From Micromonospora sp. WMMD1082 (GTDB lineage: Bacteria; Actinomycetota; Actinomycetes; Mycobacteriales; Micromonosporaceae), in assembly GCF_029626175.1 (NCBI RefSeq), contig NZ_JARUBM010000002.1:496001-560000 (forward strand): 64,000 nucleotides of DNA, in the 5' to 3' direction. Each line of letters starts with the position of its first letter. The first letter of the stretch is position 1. The position numbers and the translations under genes were made by a program. Below are positions 1 to 8,989 of the stretch, piece by piece. The notes beneath the pieces are model-generated. The model made no database searches, was not told the origin of the DNA, and worked only from the letters and a program-made list of their open reading frames with translations.

Positions 1-41
1 TGCAGGGGGCCGAGGGGGCGCTCGGGAGTCTTGTCGCTCAC
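1..41 (-). CDS. Start of an unidentified gene (partial)
   Basis: A GTG codon at 39-41 on the minus strand opens a frame that runs off the window edge after 13 codons (VSDKTPERPLGPL). A GGAGA-like ribosome binding site lies just upstream. It starts 26 bp after the ATP-grasp gene stops, so it would be the next gene of the same operon. Too little is visible to assign a family. Confidence 0.4.
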   Translation of the reverse strand, partial: MSDKTPERPLGPL

Positions 42-67
42 GCTGTCTCCGCTGGACACTGGCGGCG

Positions 68-1312
68 TCACCGCTGACCGGACGGGAGCGGGTCGTACCG
101 GAAGACGACCTGCCGCTCGGCCTCGTCCAGCACGGCCTGGCAGCGCTCGACGGTGTCCGCCCGCGCGATCAGGTAGCCGTACCGGGCGATGTACCCGTCG
201 GGCGGCATGAGCAGGGTCGAGCCCGGCCCGGTCAGCACGGTCGACTCGTACAGGCCGGAGCCGGGATCCGGCGGCGGCAGTTCGACAGCGGTCGCCACAC
301 AGCTGACCGGCGGGCAGAGGAAACGGATGGCCGTCGCCGACTCGCGTCCCGGATCCAGCTTGGGCCGTACGCCGAGCGCGACGTCGGCGGCCACCCGCCC
401 CGAGTCGATGCCGTTGGCCAACTGGCCCACGTACGGGATGAGGTCGCCGCCCAGCCGCCCGTTGATCTCGACGAGCACCGGCCCGGTCGGGGTCAGCTTC
501 ACCTCGGTGTGCGTCATCCCGGTCCGCCACCCCACCGCCCGGTGCGCGGCGCCCAGCATGTCGATCAGGTCGTCGTCCGCCAGCAGCGGGTCGGCGGCGT
601 CGATGGTGTGCCCCGTCTCCTCGAAGTACGGCTCACCGCCGATCCGCTTACGGGCCAGCAGGTAGGGCAGGTACTCGCCGTCCAGCACGGCGGCGTCGAT
701 GCTGATCTCGGGCCCGTTCAGGTACTCCTCCAGCAGCACCTCCTCGGGGTTGACCATGCCGAGCTGGGTCGCGGAGCGACTCACCCCGAGCGCCCAGCCG
801 ACCTCGCCCGCACCGTTCACCTTGACCACCCCCTGGCTCGCCCCGAGCGTGCGGGGCTTGGCGACCAGCGGGAAGCCGATTCCGGCCGCCGCCGTCGCCA
901 CGTCGTCGGCGGGGCCGACCACGGCGTACCGGGGTTGGGCCAGCCCTGCCTGGGTGAGCCGGGCCCGGGTGAGCGCCTTGTCCCGCACCGTACGGACCGC
1001 GTCCGGGGTCGGGCCGGGCAGGCCGAGGTCGGCCGCGACGTGGGCCGCCGCGGCGATGACCGCCTCGTGATAGCAGTAGACGCCGGAGATCGTGACCCCG
1101 TCGCCGACCAGGTCCCGGGCCGCCCGCACGGCGGCTGCCGGGTCGAACACATCCAGCGCCGTGGCCCCGGTGACGTACCGACGCTGCCAGCTGGGCTCCT
1201 CCGGGTCGAACAGCCACAGCCTGCTGTGTTCGGCGGCGGCCCGCAGCAGGTACTCGCGGAACTGCTGGTGGCCACTGCCCATGACGAGGAGTACGCCCTC
1301 GCTGGCTGACAT
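68..1312 (-). CDS. ATP-grasp domain ligase (L-amino-acid-ligase type)
   Basis: This 414-residue protein has the layout of stand-alone ATP-grasp carboxylate-amine ligases: a Rossmann-like N-terminus (VLLVMGSG), the ATP-binding stretch with VAKP near residue 150, an EEY hinge near 195, and an intact metal-binding motif EINGRLGG near 285. Such enzymes activate a carboxylate as acyl phosphate and join it to an amine. The start is supported by AAAGGAGAA upstream of the ATG. It is the fifth gene of a minus-strand operon with two carbamoyltransferases, a diiron oxygenase and a second ATP-grasp protein. A peptide- or amide-forming role on a small carbamoylated product is inferred; the substrate cannot be read from sequence. 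Confidence 0.85.
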   Translation of the reverse strand: MSASEGVLLVMGSGHQQFREYLLRAAAEHSRLWLFDPEEPSWQRRYVTGATALDVFDPAAAVRAARDLVGDGVTISGVYCYHEAVIAAAAHVAADLGLPGPTPDAVRTVRDKALTRARLTQAGLAQPRYAVVGPADDVATAAAGIGFPLVAKPRTLGASQGVVKVNGAGEVGWALGVSRSATQLGMVNPEEVLLEEYLNGPEISIDAAVLDGEYLPYLLARKRIGGEPYFEETGHTIDAADPLLADDDLIDMLGAAHRAVGWRTGMTHTEVKLTPTGPVLVEINGRLGGDLIPYVGQLANGIDSGRVAADVALGVRPKLDPGRESATAIRFLCPPVSCVATAVELPPPDPGSGLYESTVLTGPGSTLLMPPDGYIARYGYLIARADTVERCQAVLDEAERQVVFRYDPLPSGQR

Positions 1313-1356
1313 CGTTTCTCCTTTGCCGTGACAGAGCTGGTGGTTCCGGCGTGGCC

Positions 1357-2304
1357 CTACTCGACGATCAGACCGGCCGTCCGGAACCCGTCGCGGGTAC
1401 CCGGTAGGTCGAGCACGCCGACCTGTTCGAACAGGTTGATGGTCTTCGCCGCCGAGTGCCGGATGCCCTTGAGCACGCTTTCCGGGTTGTACGACTCGGC
1501 CACGATCTCGCGCGCCCGCGCCTCGCTGAAGCCCGAGGCGGTCAACGCGGCGTAGGCGGGTCGGGTGGCCGGTTGCAGGGACCGCACGACCAGGTGCGGA
1601 AGGTACTCGGCCACCAGCTTCCGGGTGGGCGCGTCCAGCTGTCCCCAGAGGTGCCGGAAGAAGTTGGCGAAGAAGGCGTGGTGCCGACCCTCGTCGATGG
1701 CGTGGTCACGCACGATCGCCCGGACCACGTCGACCACGCTCTCGTCCTTCGGAATGTCCGACAGGATCGAGGTGATCAGCGTCTCGAAGACCACCACCTG
1801 GAGCAGCTGCACCAGCCTGCGGTGCTGGGGCATGTCCTCGCCGACCGCGTCGAGGCCCGTGATGAACGGACCGAAGTCGTACGGCAGGCCCAGGATGCCG
1901 GAGCGGGCCTCCAACTGGTGCTGCACGTCGAGGCTGTACAGCGAGTGGTAGCCCTCGTCGACCACGATCCGGTAGGCGTCCATCCTGGACTGCGGGGTGA
2001 GCGCGAGGCCGGTGCTGCCGTCCGCGATCTGCTGCGTCGCCCGGCACACCACGGCGACCTCGAAGTGCATGGTGAAGTTGAGCCACTGGTACAGGTGCTG
2101 GGCGGTCAGATAGCGCCGCAGCTCGTAGTCGTCCGGCCCGACCAGCGGGTGGTTGAGGTGCGGCACGAGGTGTTCCGGAAAGAATGCCTTGTGGATGTCG
2201 TCGTCGACATCGATCAGCCGTCGCGGATCCATCCGGACGCCGGCACGCTCGTACCAGTGCTCGAAGGCCTTGACCTCTGGCATGGGTTGGTGAGGGGTGG
2301 ACAT
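1357..2304 (-). CDS. AurF-like diiron oxygenase
   Basis: This 315-residue helical protein carries the full diiron ligand set of the AurF family (p-aminobenzoate N-oxygenase): E82, E117, H120, E174, H201, E205 and H208. Their spacing is almost the same as in AurF. Known members oxidise aryl amines to nitro groups or hydroxylate unactivated carbons, with O2 and an electron source. The ATG at 2304 is chosen because GAAAGGA lies just upstream; an in-frame start at 2364 would add a basic, low-complexity leader overlapping the neighbour. It is the fourth gene of the operon, 56 bp after a carbamoyltransferase. An amine or alkyl carbon of the operon's product is the inferred substrate. Confidence 0.86.
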   Translation of the reverse strand: MSTPHQPMPEVKAFEHWYERAGVRMDPRRLIDVDDDIHKAFFPEHLVPHLNHPLVGPDDYELRRYLTAQHLYQWLNFTMHFEVAVVCRATQQIADGSTGLALTPQSRMDAYRIVVDEGYHSLYSLDVQHQLEARSGILGLPYDFGPFITGLDAVGEDMPQHRRLVQLLQVVVFETLITSILSDIPKDESVVDVVRAIVRDHAIDEGRHHAFFANFFRHLWGQLDAPTRKLVAEYLPHLVVRSLQPATRPAYAALTASGFSEARAREIVAESYNPESVLKGIRHSAAKTINLFEQVGVLDLPGTRDGFRTAGLIVE

Positions 2305-2360
2305 GGCATCCTTTCGGGCAGGGCCGTGGCGCCGCCGGCGGCGCGGTCGGCCGCCGTACG

Positions 2361-4097
2361 TCACGGCAACGGCGTCTCCCGTGGGTGGCCGTCGGGCAGC
2401 GTCCGGCCTGGCTTGCTGACCAACCGCCCTTCCAGATAGAGGAAGTCGAGTTCGGTGCGGTGAAACGTCCGGAGCGCGTCCTCGGGCGTCTCCACGATCG
2501 GCTCACCGTTGTCGTTGTAGGACGTGTTGAGCAGCAGCGGTACGCCGGTCCGCGCCGCGAAGGCACTGATCAGCGCGTGGTACTCGGGGTCCAGGTCCGC
2601 GTGCACGGTCTGCACCCGGGCCGTGCCGTCGACGTGGGTGATCGCCGGCACCTCGTCCCGACGCTCCGCCAGTACGTCCGGAACGAGCAGCATGAACGGG
2701 CTCTCCCCGACGAAGTCGAACCACTCGGAGACCTGCTCGGCCAGCACCGAGGGCGCGTACGGCCGGAACACCTCCCGGTGCTTGATGGTGGTGTTGAGGT
2801 AGTCCCGGGTACGCGGGTGACGCGGGTCGGCCAGGATGCTGCGGTGGCCCAGCGCCCGTGGTCCCATCTCCGACGAGCCCTGGTACCAGCCGACGAAGTG
2901 ATGCTCGGCCAGCAGCCCGGCGACCTCCTCGACCGTGGTCTCCCGCCATTCGAGCCGGCCCCGGTAGCACTCCAGCGCCCGGTCGACCCGCTCCGGGGAG
3001 TAGCGGCGGCCGAGCGCGGCGGTGCGCAGGGTGTGACGCTGCGCGCCCCCGAGCAGTTGGTGCCAGCCGTAGAGGGCGGTGCCGATGGCGTTACCGGAGT
3101 CGCCGGCCGGTGCCGGGATGAAGATCTCCTCGAACGGCCCCTCGGACCGGATCCGCTGGTTCGCGACCGAGTTGAGCATGATGCCGCCGGCCAGGCAGAG
3201 CTGCCTCTTGCCGGTCAGCTCGTACGTCGTCCGGGCCAGGTGCAGCATCGCCCGTTCCAGTTCGTCCTGGACCTTGAAGGCCACGTCCTTGGCGAACTGG
3301 TGCTGCCAGGAACCCGGCGCCTTGGGCTCGTATCCCTCGCCGGCGGCGCTGGAGATCTCCTTCCAGATCTGCTCCAGCGACTCCTGCGAGACGGTGATGT
3401 CGAAGCCGTCGAAGGTGAGCCAGTCGCCCCACTCCGGTCGGGGCCGGCCGTACGGCGCCAGCCCCATCGTCTTGCCCGCCTCCGGGTATCCACCGCACTC
3501 GAACAGGCCCCAGTCCGGGGTGCCGTAGCGGGTGATGAAGTTCAGCTTCGTGGTGAAGAAGTCGTAGAAGCAGCCCAGGCTCAGGTCCGAGTAGTCGACC
3601 GGGTAGGTGGTGCTGGCGACCGGGCGGATCTCGGTGCCGGCACCGACGAACGCGGTGTGCTTCTCGATCAGGCCCTCCCGGCTGCGGCTACCCGCCTGGT
3701 CGACGACCAGGATGGCCGCCTCCTCGAACGGCGAGGTGTAGAACGTCGTGGCCGCGTGCGCCAGGTGGTGCGACGGGAGCGGGATCGCGTGGACCCTGCT
3801 CTTGTCCTTGATCGGCAGTTCGCGGAGGATCCGCCACACCGCGCCGTCACCCAGTGGACGGTTGCCCACCACCAGATCCACCTCGTCGATGCCGATGCCG
3901 GCGTGGTCGAGGCAGTACGCCACCGCCTTCATCGGCAGCGTCTTGGTCAGTCGCTCGAAGTAGCCCTGTACGAGGAAGCCCTCGGAGTGCTTGATCCGGT
4001 CCAGGCGCTCCTCCTCGATGGCGACCAGGACCTTGCCGTCCTCGACGAGTGCGGCGGAGCGATCGTGACTCAGGTTGAGGCCGAGAACGTAGCTCAT
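2361..4097 (-). CDS. Carbamoyltransferase (CmcH/NodU family)
   Basis: This is a full-length 578-residue member of the O-carbamoyltransferase family, which moves a carbamoyl group from carbamoyl phosphate to a hydroxyl through a carbamoyl-adenylate. The N-terminal Kae1-like part shows LGLNLSHD at the start, the metal motif HHLAHA near residue 108 and CLAGGIMLN near 302. The C-terminal part has EMGPRALGHRSIL near 410 and LNTSYNDNGEP near 525. AGAGGAAC precedes the ATG. It is followed by the AurF-like gene and preceded by a second, divergent carbamoyltransferase 52 bp away. Two such enzymes side by side suggest two carbamoylation events or one hetero-oligomer. Confidence 0.92.
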   Translation of the reverse strand: MSYVLGLNLSHDRSAALVEDGKVLVAIEEERLDRIKHSEGFLVQGYFERLTKTLPMKAVAYCLDHAGIGIDEVDLVVGNRPLGDGAVWRILRELPIKDKSRVHAIPLPSHHLAHAATTFYTSPFEEAAILVVDQAGSRSREGLIEKHTAFVGAGTEIRPVASTTYPVDYSDLSLGCFYDFFTTKLNFITRYGTPDWGLFECGGYPEAGKTMGLAPYGRPRPEWGDWLTFDGFDITVSQESLEQIWKEISSAAGEGYEPKAPGSWQHQFAKDVAFKVQDELERAMLHLARTTYELTGKRQLCLAGGIMLNSVANQRIRSEGPFEEIFIPAPAGDSGNAIGTALYGWHQLLGGAQRHTLRTAALGRRYSPERVDRALECYRGRLEWRETTVEEVAGLLAEHHFVGWYQGSSEMGPRALGHRSILADPRHPRTRDYLNTTIKHREVFRPYAPSVLAEQVSEWFDFVGESPFMLLVPDVLAERRDEVPAITHVDGTARVQTVHADLDPEYHALISAFAARTGVPLLLNTSYNDNGEPIVETPEDALRTFHRTELDFLYLEGRLVSKPGRTLPDGHPRETPLP

Positions 4098-4149
4098 GTC
4101 GTTCCTCTTTTGTCTGGATGGGACGGCGCGAATCGACGGGACGGCGCGG

Positions 4150-5847
4150 CTACCGGCGGCGGTAGAGGACGCCCTCGCTCCAGATGGTGGGCAGTTGGCC
4201 CCATCTGATCGCCGAGGTGACGTCGGGAAAGAAGCCGCTTCCGTTGAGGTTGGCGCTGGTGTTGCAGAGCACCGGCACGCCGCTGAGCGCGTAGTAGGCC
4301 AGCAGGACGCGCCGGAGCACCGGATCGTCGTCCGGCCCGACGGTCTGTAGCCGGGCCGTACCGTCCAGGTGCAGCACCGCCGGGATGCGGTCCCGCCACG
4401 GCGGCCGGACGACGTGGTCGAACAGCATGTGCGGATCCGGGCTGCCCGGCGAGAAGACCTCGGGCGCCTGCTCCGCGAGGCAGATCGGCGCCACCGGGCG
4501 GTACGACTCTCGCTTCTTGACCCGGTTGAGCAGCTCCTTCATCTCCGGCCGGACCGGCGCGGCGAGGATGCTGCGATTGCCCAGCGCGCGGGGGCCCAGT
4601 TCGGCGCGGCCGTTGAGCACCACCACCGCCGCACCGCTCTCGTGCAGCAGCCGGGCCAACTCCTCCGGGCTGCAGTCGGCGGTGGTCCAGTCCGGCGGCA
4701 CGGTGGGCGTCGGGCGCAGCTCCGGCCCGAGGCGCGGGTGCCAGGCCAGCGCCCGGACCCGGTCCGCAGTGATCACGCCGAGGGCCGCCGAGCCGATGGC
4801 CGAGCCGGAGTCGTTGGGGAAGGGCGGCACCCAGACGTCCGTGAAGATCGACTGGCGGCGCAGCGCGCTGTTCCACTTGATGTTCAGGGCACAGCCACCG
4901 GCGAAGCAGAGGTTCCACGGTCCGGCGCCCTTCCAGTCGAGCACCTTCGCCACCAGCCGCTCGATCAGCAGGTCCTCCAGGAACACGTGGACGCTGGCGA
5001 GGACGTCCTCGTCCGGCACCCCGGGGGGCAGTTGCTCCGCGACCGCCCGGAAGTAGGCGTTGACGTGCGCCATCGACGGCTCGGACGTACTGCCGAACCC
5101 GCCCACCTCGGCCCGGAAGACGACCGCGGCCTCGGCGTCGGACTCGAACCGCTCCGCGAAGACGGCCCGCAGCACCCGGACGACGTCGTCGCGGGCCGTG
5201 CCGAGCGCGATGTACGCCATCAGCTTGCCGGCGACCGAGAGGTCGTCGACGGTGGCCGCCTCGTCGGTGCGCCGGAAGGGTCCGAAGTGGTGCGCGGCGG
5301 TGGCGTACGTGTGCCCGATGAGCGGGAACAGCGCCCCGCCGTTCGCCACCCCCTCGGCGGGATCGAGCCAGTACAGGCGGGGGAAGAGGCCGCCGTCCCA
5401 GATCAACACGAGCGACGGCTCGCCGCGCTCGGCGAACGGGCTCGTGCAGTACGCGCTGGAGATGTGACCGGCGATGTGGACGTGGCTGGTGAACGGCTTG
5501 CTCTCACCGGCCAGCGGGAACGTGCCGGTCAGCGCCGGTTGGAAGACGTCCGGCGCCTCCTCGGTCTCCCGGTAGGGGGCGAGGTCGAGTTCGACCGGCA
5601 CGCCATGGTCCGCCAGGCTGACGTGACCGACCTTGCTGCCGTCCCAGCCGTCGACGACCCAACGGTCGACATCCGACACCTGGTAACCGAACTCGTGCAG
5701 CAGCGACACGACGATCGACAGGTCGGGTACCTGGCTGTACCGCGGCGCGTTGTCGATCTTCTCCATCTCGACGCTGAAGACGAGCCGGCCGTCGTCGACC
5801 AGTGCGACCGCGCCATCGTGCGTGAGCTTCAGGCCACAGACAATCAT
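4150..5847 (-). CDS. Second carbamoyltransferase (CmcH/NodU family)
   Basis: This 565-residue protein has the same two-domain plan as its neighbour but is clearly divergent. It starts MIVCGLKLTHDGAVALVDDG, has a metal-site variant HIAGH near residue 119, FAGGCALN near 310, and the C-terminal LGPRALGNRSIL motif near 410. The ATG at 5847 is used rather than an upstream in-frame start because it overlaps the stop of the preceding ATP-grasp gene as ATGA, which implies translational coupling. It presumably carbamoylates a hydroxyl of the same product as the neighbouring enzyme. The tandem pair differs enough that it is not a recent duplication. Confidence 0.9.
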   Translation of the reverse strand: MIVCGLKLTHDGAVALVDDGRLVFSVEMEKIDNAPRYSQVPDLSIVVSLLHEFGYQVSDVDRWVVDGWDGSKVGHVSLADHGVPVELDLAPYRETEEAPDVFQPALTGTFPLAGESKPFTSHVHIAGHISSAYCTSPFAERGEPSLVLIWDGGLFPRLYWLDPAEGVANGGALFPLIGHTYATAAHHFGPFRRTDEAATVDDLSVAGKLMAYIALGTARDDVVRVLRAVFAERFESDAEAAVVFRAEVGGFGSTSEPSMAHVNAYFRAVAEQLPPGVPDEDVLASVHVFLEDLLIERLVAKVLDWKGAGPWNLCFAGGCALNIKWNSALRRQSIFTDVWVPPFPNDSGSAIGSAALGVITADRVRALAWHPRLGPELRPTPTVPPDWTTADCSPEELARLLHESGAAVVVLNGRAELGPRALGNRSILAAPVRPEMKELLNRVKKRESYRPVAPICLAEQAPEVFSPGSPDPHMLFDHVVRPPWRDRIPAVLHLDGTARLQTVGPDDDPVLRRVLLAYYALSGVPVLCNTSANLNGSGFFPDVTSAIRWGQLPTIWSEGVLYRRR

Positions 5848-7238
5848 GATGCACCCTGGTGCCGGTCGTTCTCCCAACCCTTGGCCAAGGCCGCCTCCAG
5901 GTTGTCGAGCACCGCGTACGAATCCCGGACCAGCGTCTGGGCGTCCCTCGTACGCAGGAAGAAGATGCCGCCGTAGCCGAGCGCGCCGCTGGTCACGTCG
6001 TACCGGGGCAGCGGTGTCCCGGGCGGGATGCTCAGGCCGGGGACCGCCTCGATGCGGCTGCCCGGGCTCAGGATGGTCGACCAGTCGACCTTCGACTCGT
6101 CCCAGGCGAGGTCCCGCGACCACGGCCGGCCCGCCGCGTCGGTGGCGATCAGCGACAGGGATCCGGCGGCGGCCCGCGCGTCGCGGTCGGTGAGCATCCG
6201 CGGCGGGAACGTCACGTCGTGACCGAGCAGGGCGTCGACGAGCATTCCGATCGGCTCGTACCCGAAGACATGCTCAAGCTCGGCGGCCACCATCACGCCG
6301 CCGAGCCGCGCCGCCGACTCGATCACGGACACCTCGCCGTCGTCCATCAGCTTGAGCTCGGTGTGCGTGCCGCAGGTGCCCAGTTCCAGGGCGTCCACCG
6401 CCGCCCGGGACACCTCCTCGATCCGGCGCTGGAGCCGCTCCGGCAGCTCGCACGGGGCCAGGTTGCTCAGCTCGGTGAAGGGCGGGATGGTCGGGATGCG
6501 TGAGGTGATGCAGAGCGGGTGGTACACGCCGTCGGCGACGATTCCCTCGACGCTCAGGTAGTCGCCGTACCCGCTGCCCTCGGGCCACCAGGTACGGGTG
6601 GAGCCGGGGATGATTTCCTCGGCAAGGAAGTCGCGTTCGGCACCCACCTGTTGCAGTTCCATGAAACCCGTCGACAGGGCATGTGCCACCGCCGCCGAGG
6701 TCTCCGCCCAGGCCGGGGCCAGGTCGTCCGGCGTGCTGACCACCTGCTGTCCCACCGAGCCGGCGCCCCAGGCCGACTTGAGCAGCAGTGGCGGGTTCAG
6801 CTCCTCGAACGCGGTCCGCAGATCGGCCTCGGACGAGACCCGCCGGAACCGTGGGCTGGGCACGCCGGCCTTCTCCCAGACCGCCCGCATCAGCCGCTTG
6901 TCGCGCGAATTCGCCGCGTTCGGGCCGACGCCGCGCAGACCCAGCTCCTCGGCGGCCTCGGCGACCGCCATCACGGCGAACTCGGAGAGCGTGAAGACCG
7001 CGTCGGCGCCGACCGTCCGGGCAGCCTCGACAATGAGGGTGACGAGTTCCCGGCCCGACCGGCGCTCGTCCCACGCGGGTATGATCTGGGCGCAGTGACC
7101 CTGCCACAGCGGCGCGGTCCGCTGCGGCATCTGCTGCAACGCCAGAACGTGCACCTGGGCCCGCTGGGCGAGTCGCGGAATCGCGAACTCCAAGGGTGCG
7201 CCACCGCGGCAGTAGACAAGCAGGAGGGACTTGGCCAT
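5844..7238 (-). CDS. ATP-grasp domain protein with altered metal site
   Basis: This 464-residue protein is the first gene of the left operon. It has an ATP-grasp fold with a nucleotide-binding LLLKSAWGAGSVGQ stretch near residue 150 and a ligase-like C-terminus. The usual E-x-N-x-R metal motif reads E307-S-A309-A-R311, so the metal-binding Asn is replaced by Ala. It is therefore a weakened ligase, a differently coordinated enzyme, or a non-catalytic partner of the intact ATP-grasp protein five genes downstream. Its stop overlaps the start of the second carbamoyltransferase by 4 bp. Substrate unknown. Confidence 0.84.
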   Translation of the reverse strand: MAKSLLLVYCRGGAPLEFAIPRLAQRAQVHVLALQQMPQRTAPLWQGHCAQIIPAWDERRSGRELVTLIVEAARTVGADAVFTLSEFAVMAVAEAAEELGLRGVGPNAANSRDKRLMRAVWEKAGVPSPRFRRVSSEADLRTAFEELNPPLLLKSAWGAGSVGQQVVSTPDDLAPAWAETSAAVAHALSTGFMELQQVGAERDFLAEEIIPGSTRTWWPEGSGYGDYLSVEGIVADGVYHPLCITSRIPTIPPFTELSNLAPCELPERLQRRIEEVSRAAVDALELGTCGTHTELKLMDDGEVSVIESAARLGGVMVAAELEHVFGYEPIGMLVDALLGHDVTFPPRMLTDRDARAAAGSLSLIATDAAGRPWSRDLAWDESKVDWSTILSPGSRIEAVPGLSIPPGTPLPRYDVTSGALGYGGIFFLRTRDAQTLVRDSYAVLDNLEAALAKGWENDRHQGAS

Positions 7239-8087
7239 ATCTTCTCCTCACTCTTGGCGGCCACCTGGGCCAGGGCGCGCGTCAGCGACGGCACGACGTG
7301 ACCGATCCACGGCGCCAGCACAATTAACACGAATGAAACTTGCCGGCATCCCGGCGCGGTAGAATAATTCTTATTAACCTCGGCCAGAATGCTGTTGGCC
7401 CGGCGCGCTACGAAACCACTCGCGCTACGTCCAGTTCACCGAATAGCCGCCCGCACCGGGCATACCGGCTACATCGGCGCAGGTCAGCGCGATTCGCCGC
7501 TGCGTTGATCGACCGAGCAATGGCCGTGACGACGCTCTCCCCAAAAGCCGCTATCCCTTCCCCCGTCTGGCATGCCACCCCACGAAAACCTCTCAACCCA
7601 ATCGCAGGTGCCCCTACACCGGGTGCCGCATCACGGTCCTTCGGACCGTTAGGGCAGGTTGAAAGGTTTAGCAGAGGCGACGGTGACCCAGCGCGAACAA
7701 GGTATCACGCCACTAGATGCCGAGCAATGGACACAATACGCACACAATGCGACATGCCTTGGCATACGGTTTAAGGATCTTGTGGACCGGAATTCGTCGG
7801 GATTCCCAATACGGCAACCACCATTGGTGGGCCGAGCCGGACTTGGTCCGGGACCTCTACAAGATTGGCTTCTGCCCCTTTTAGGGGATTCCGAGTAGCC
7901 CGCCGATCCGAGCGGATCGGGATAAGGAGGTCACCGCCTGTCAAGCGGAATCGTCTGCGCCGCCGGACCGGGTCGCCGCCGGTCGCCGGCGTCCGGATAC
8001 GGTACGTCGGGCCGGTGCGGGGGCGGGCCGTCGCGGCGGCCCGGCGGCGGGCGCGCGGTCGGCGACCGGGTCACGGGAGGAGTCGCG
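7239..8087. other. Intergenic region, promoter-bearing
   Basis: These 849 bp separate the minus-strand ligase/carbamoyltransferase operon from the plus-strand DUF72 gene. The part nearest the operon (about 7320-7385) is AT-rich for this genome and contains the short palindrome agaataattct; it probably carries the operon promoter. A perfect 7-bp stem with a 3-nt loop lies at 7633-7649 and a 13-bp palindrome, ccaccattggtgg, at 7818-7830. Short open frames here have poor codon bias and no convincing ribosome binding sites, so no gene is called. Confidence 0.5.
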
Positions 8088-8939
8088 GTGCGGCTGCACG
8101 TCGGGTGTGCCATGTGGACGCACAGGTCGTGGCAGGGGCGGCTGCTGGCCCATCCCCTGCCGGCGCACGAGCGGCTACGGCACTACGCCGGCTGGTGCAA
8201 CGCGGTCGAGGGCAACACCACCTTCTACGCCATCCCGGCCCGGGAGACCGTCGCCTCCTGGGCGCAGCAGACCGATCCCGAATTCCGCCTCGTGGTCAAA
8301 CTGCCCAAGGTCGTCACCCACGAACGCCGCCTCACCGACGTCGAGGCGCCGATGCGCGCCTTCCTCGACGCGATCGAGCCGCTCGGCCCCCGGGCCCATG
8401 CCCTCTGGATCCAGCTGCCCGGCTCGTTCGCCCCGGACGACGTACCGACGCTCGCCCGCTTCCTGCGCCGCCTGCCCGAGGCCCACCGGCCCGCCGTCGA
8501 GGTACGCCATCCCGCCTTCTTCACCGACGCCCGCGAGGCCCGGCTCCTGGCGGCGGCGCTCGCCGAGGCGGACGTCGAGTGGATCCCGTTCGACACCACC
8601 GCGTTCTTCACCGGCCCGCCCACCAGCGACGCCGAGCGGGACGCCTGGGCCAAGAAGCCCAGGATGCCGTTGCGTACGGTCGCGCTGACCGACCGGCCGA
8701 TCGTCCGGTACCTCGGCCGCGACGACCCGGCGCGCACCGTCGAGGGCTGGCAGCGCTGGGTCGACATCGTTGCCGGGTGGCTGCACGAGGGCCGCTCGCC
8801 GACCGTGTTCGTCCACACCCCGGACAACGCCGACGCGCCGACGCTCGCCCGCCGCTTCCACGACGAGGTACGCGCCCGGGTGCCCGGACTGGCACCGCTG
8901 CCCGAGCCGATCCCGGTCGAGCCCACCACCCTCTTCTGA
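8088..8939 (+). CDS. DUF72 family protein
   Basis: This 283-residue protein begins VRLHVGCAMWTHRSWQG and contains ETVASWAQQTDPEFRLVVKLPK and the EVRHPAF and DNAD segments typical of the widespread DUF72 family, a TIM-barrel-like protein without an agreed function. GGGAGGAG precedes the GTG start. It stands alone on the plus strand between two minus-strand operons and is probably a chromosomal gene unrelated to the biosynthetic genes. Confidence 0.85.
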   Translation: MRLHVGCAMWTHRSWQGRLLAHPLPAHERLRHYAGWCNAVEGNTTFYAIPARETVASWAQQTDPEFRLVVKLPKVVTHERRLTDVEAPMRAFLDAIEPLGPRAHALWIQLPGSFAPDDVPTLARFLRRLPEAHRPAVEVRHPAFFTDAREARLLAAALAEADVEWIPFDTTAFFTGPPTSDAERDAWAKKPRMPLRTVALTDRPIVRYLGRDDPARTVEGWQRWVDIVAGWLHEGRSPTVFVHTPDNADAPTLARRFHDEVRARVPGLAPLPEPIPVEPTTLF

Positions 8940-8989
8940 CCGGCGCACGACCTTCCACCGCCCGTGCGGGCTCGCGCTACGGGCACCGA

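Noticed and set aside
7818..7830. Palindrome ccaccattggtgg as an operator
   Set aside because: It is short, occurs once, and is not positioned against a clear promoter. Chance occurrence in GC-rich DNA cannot be excluded.
7340..7898. Open frames of 79-144 codons in the gap before the DUF72 gene
   Set aside because: Codon bias is poor, no strong ribosome binding site is present, and the translations show no recognisable domain. The region is better read as regulatory or spacer DNA.
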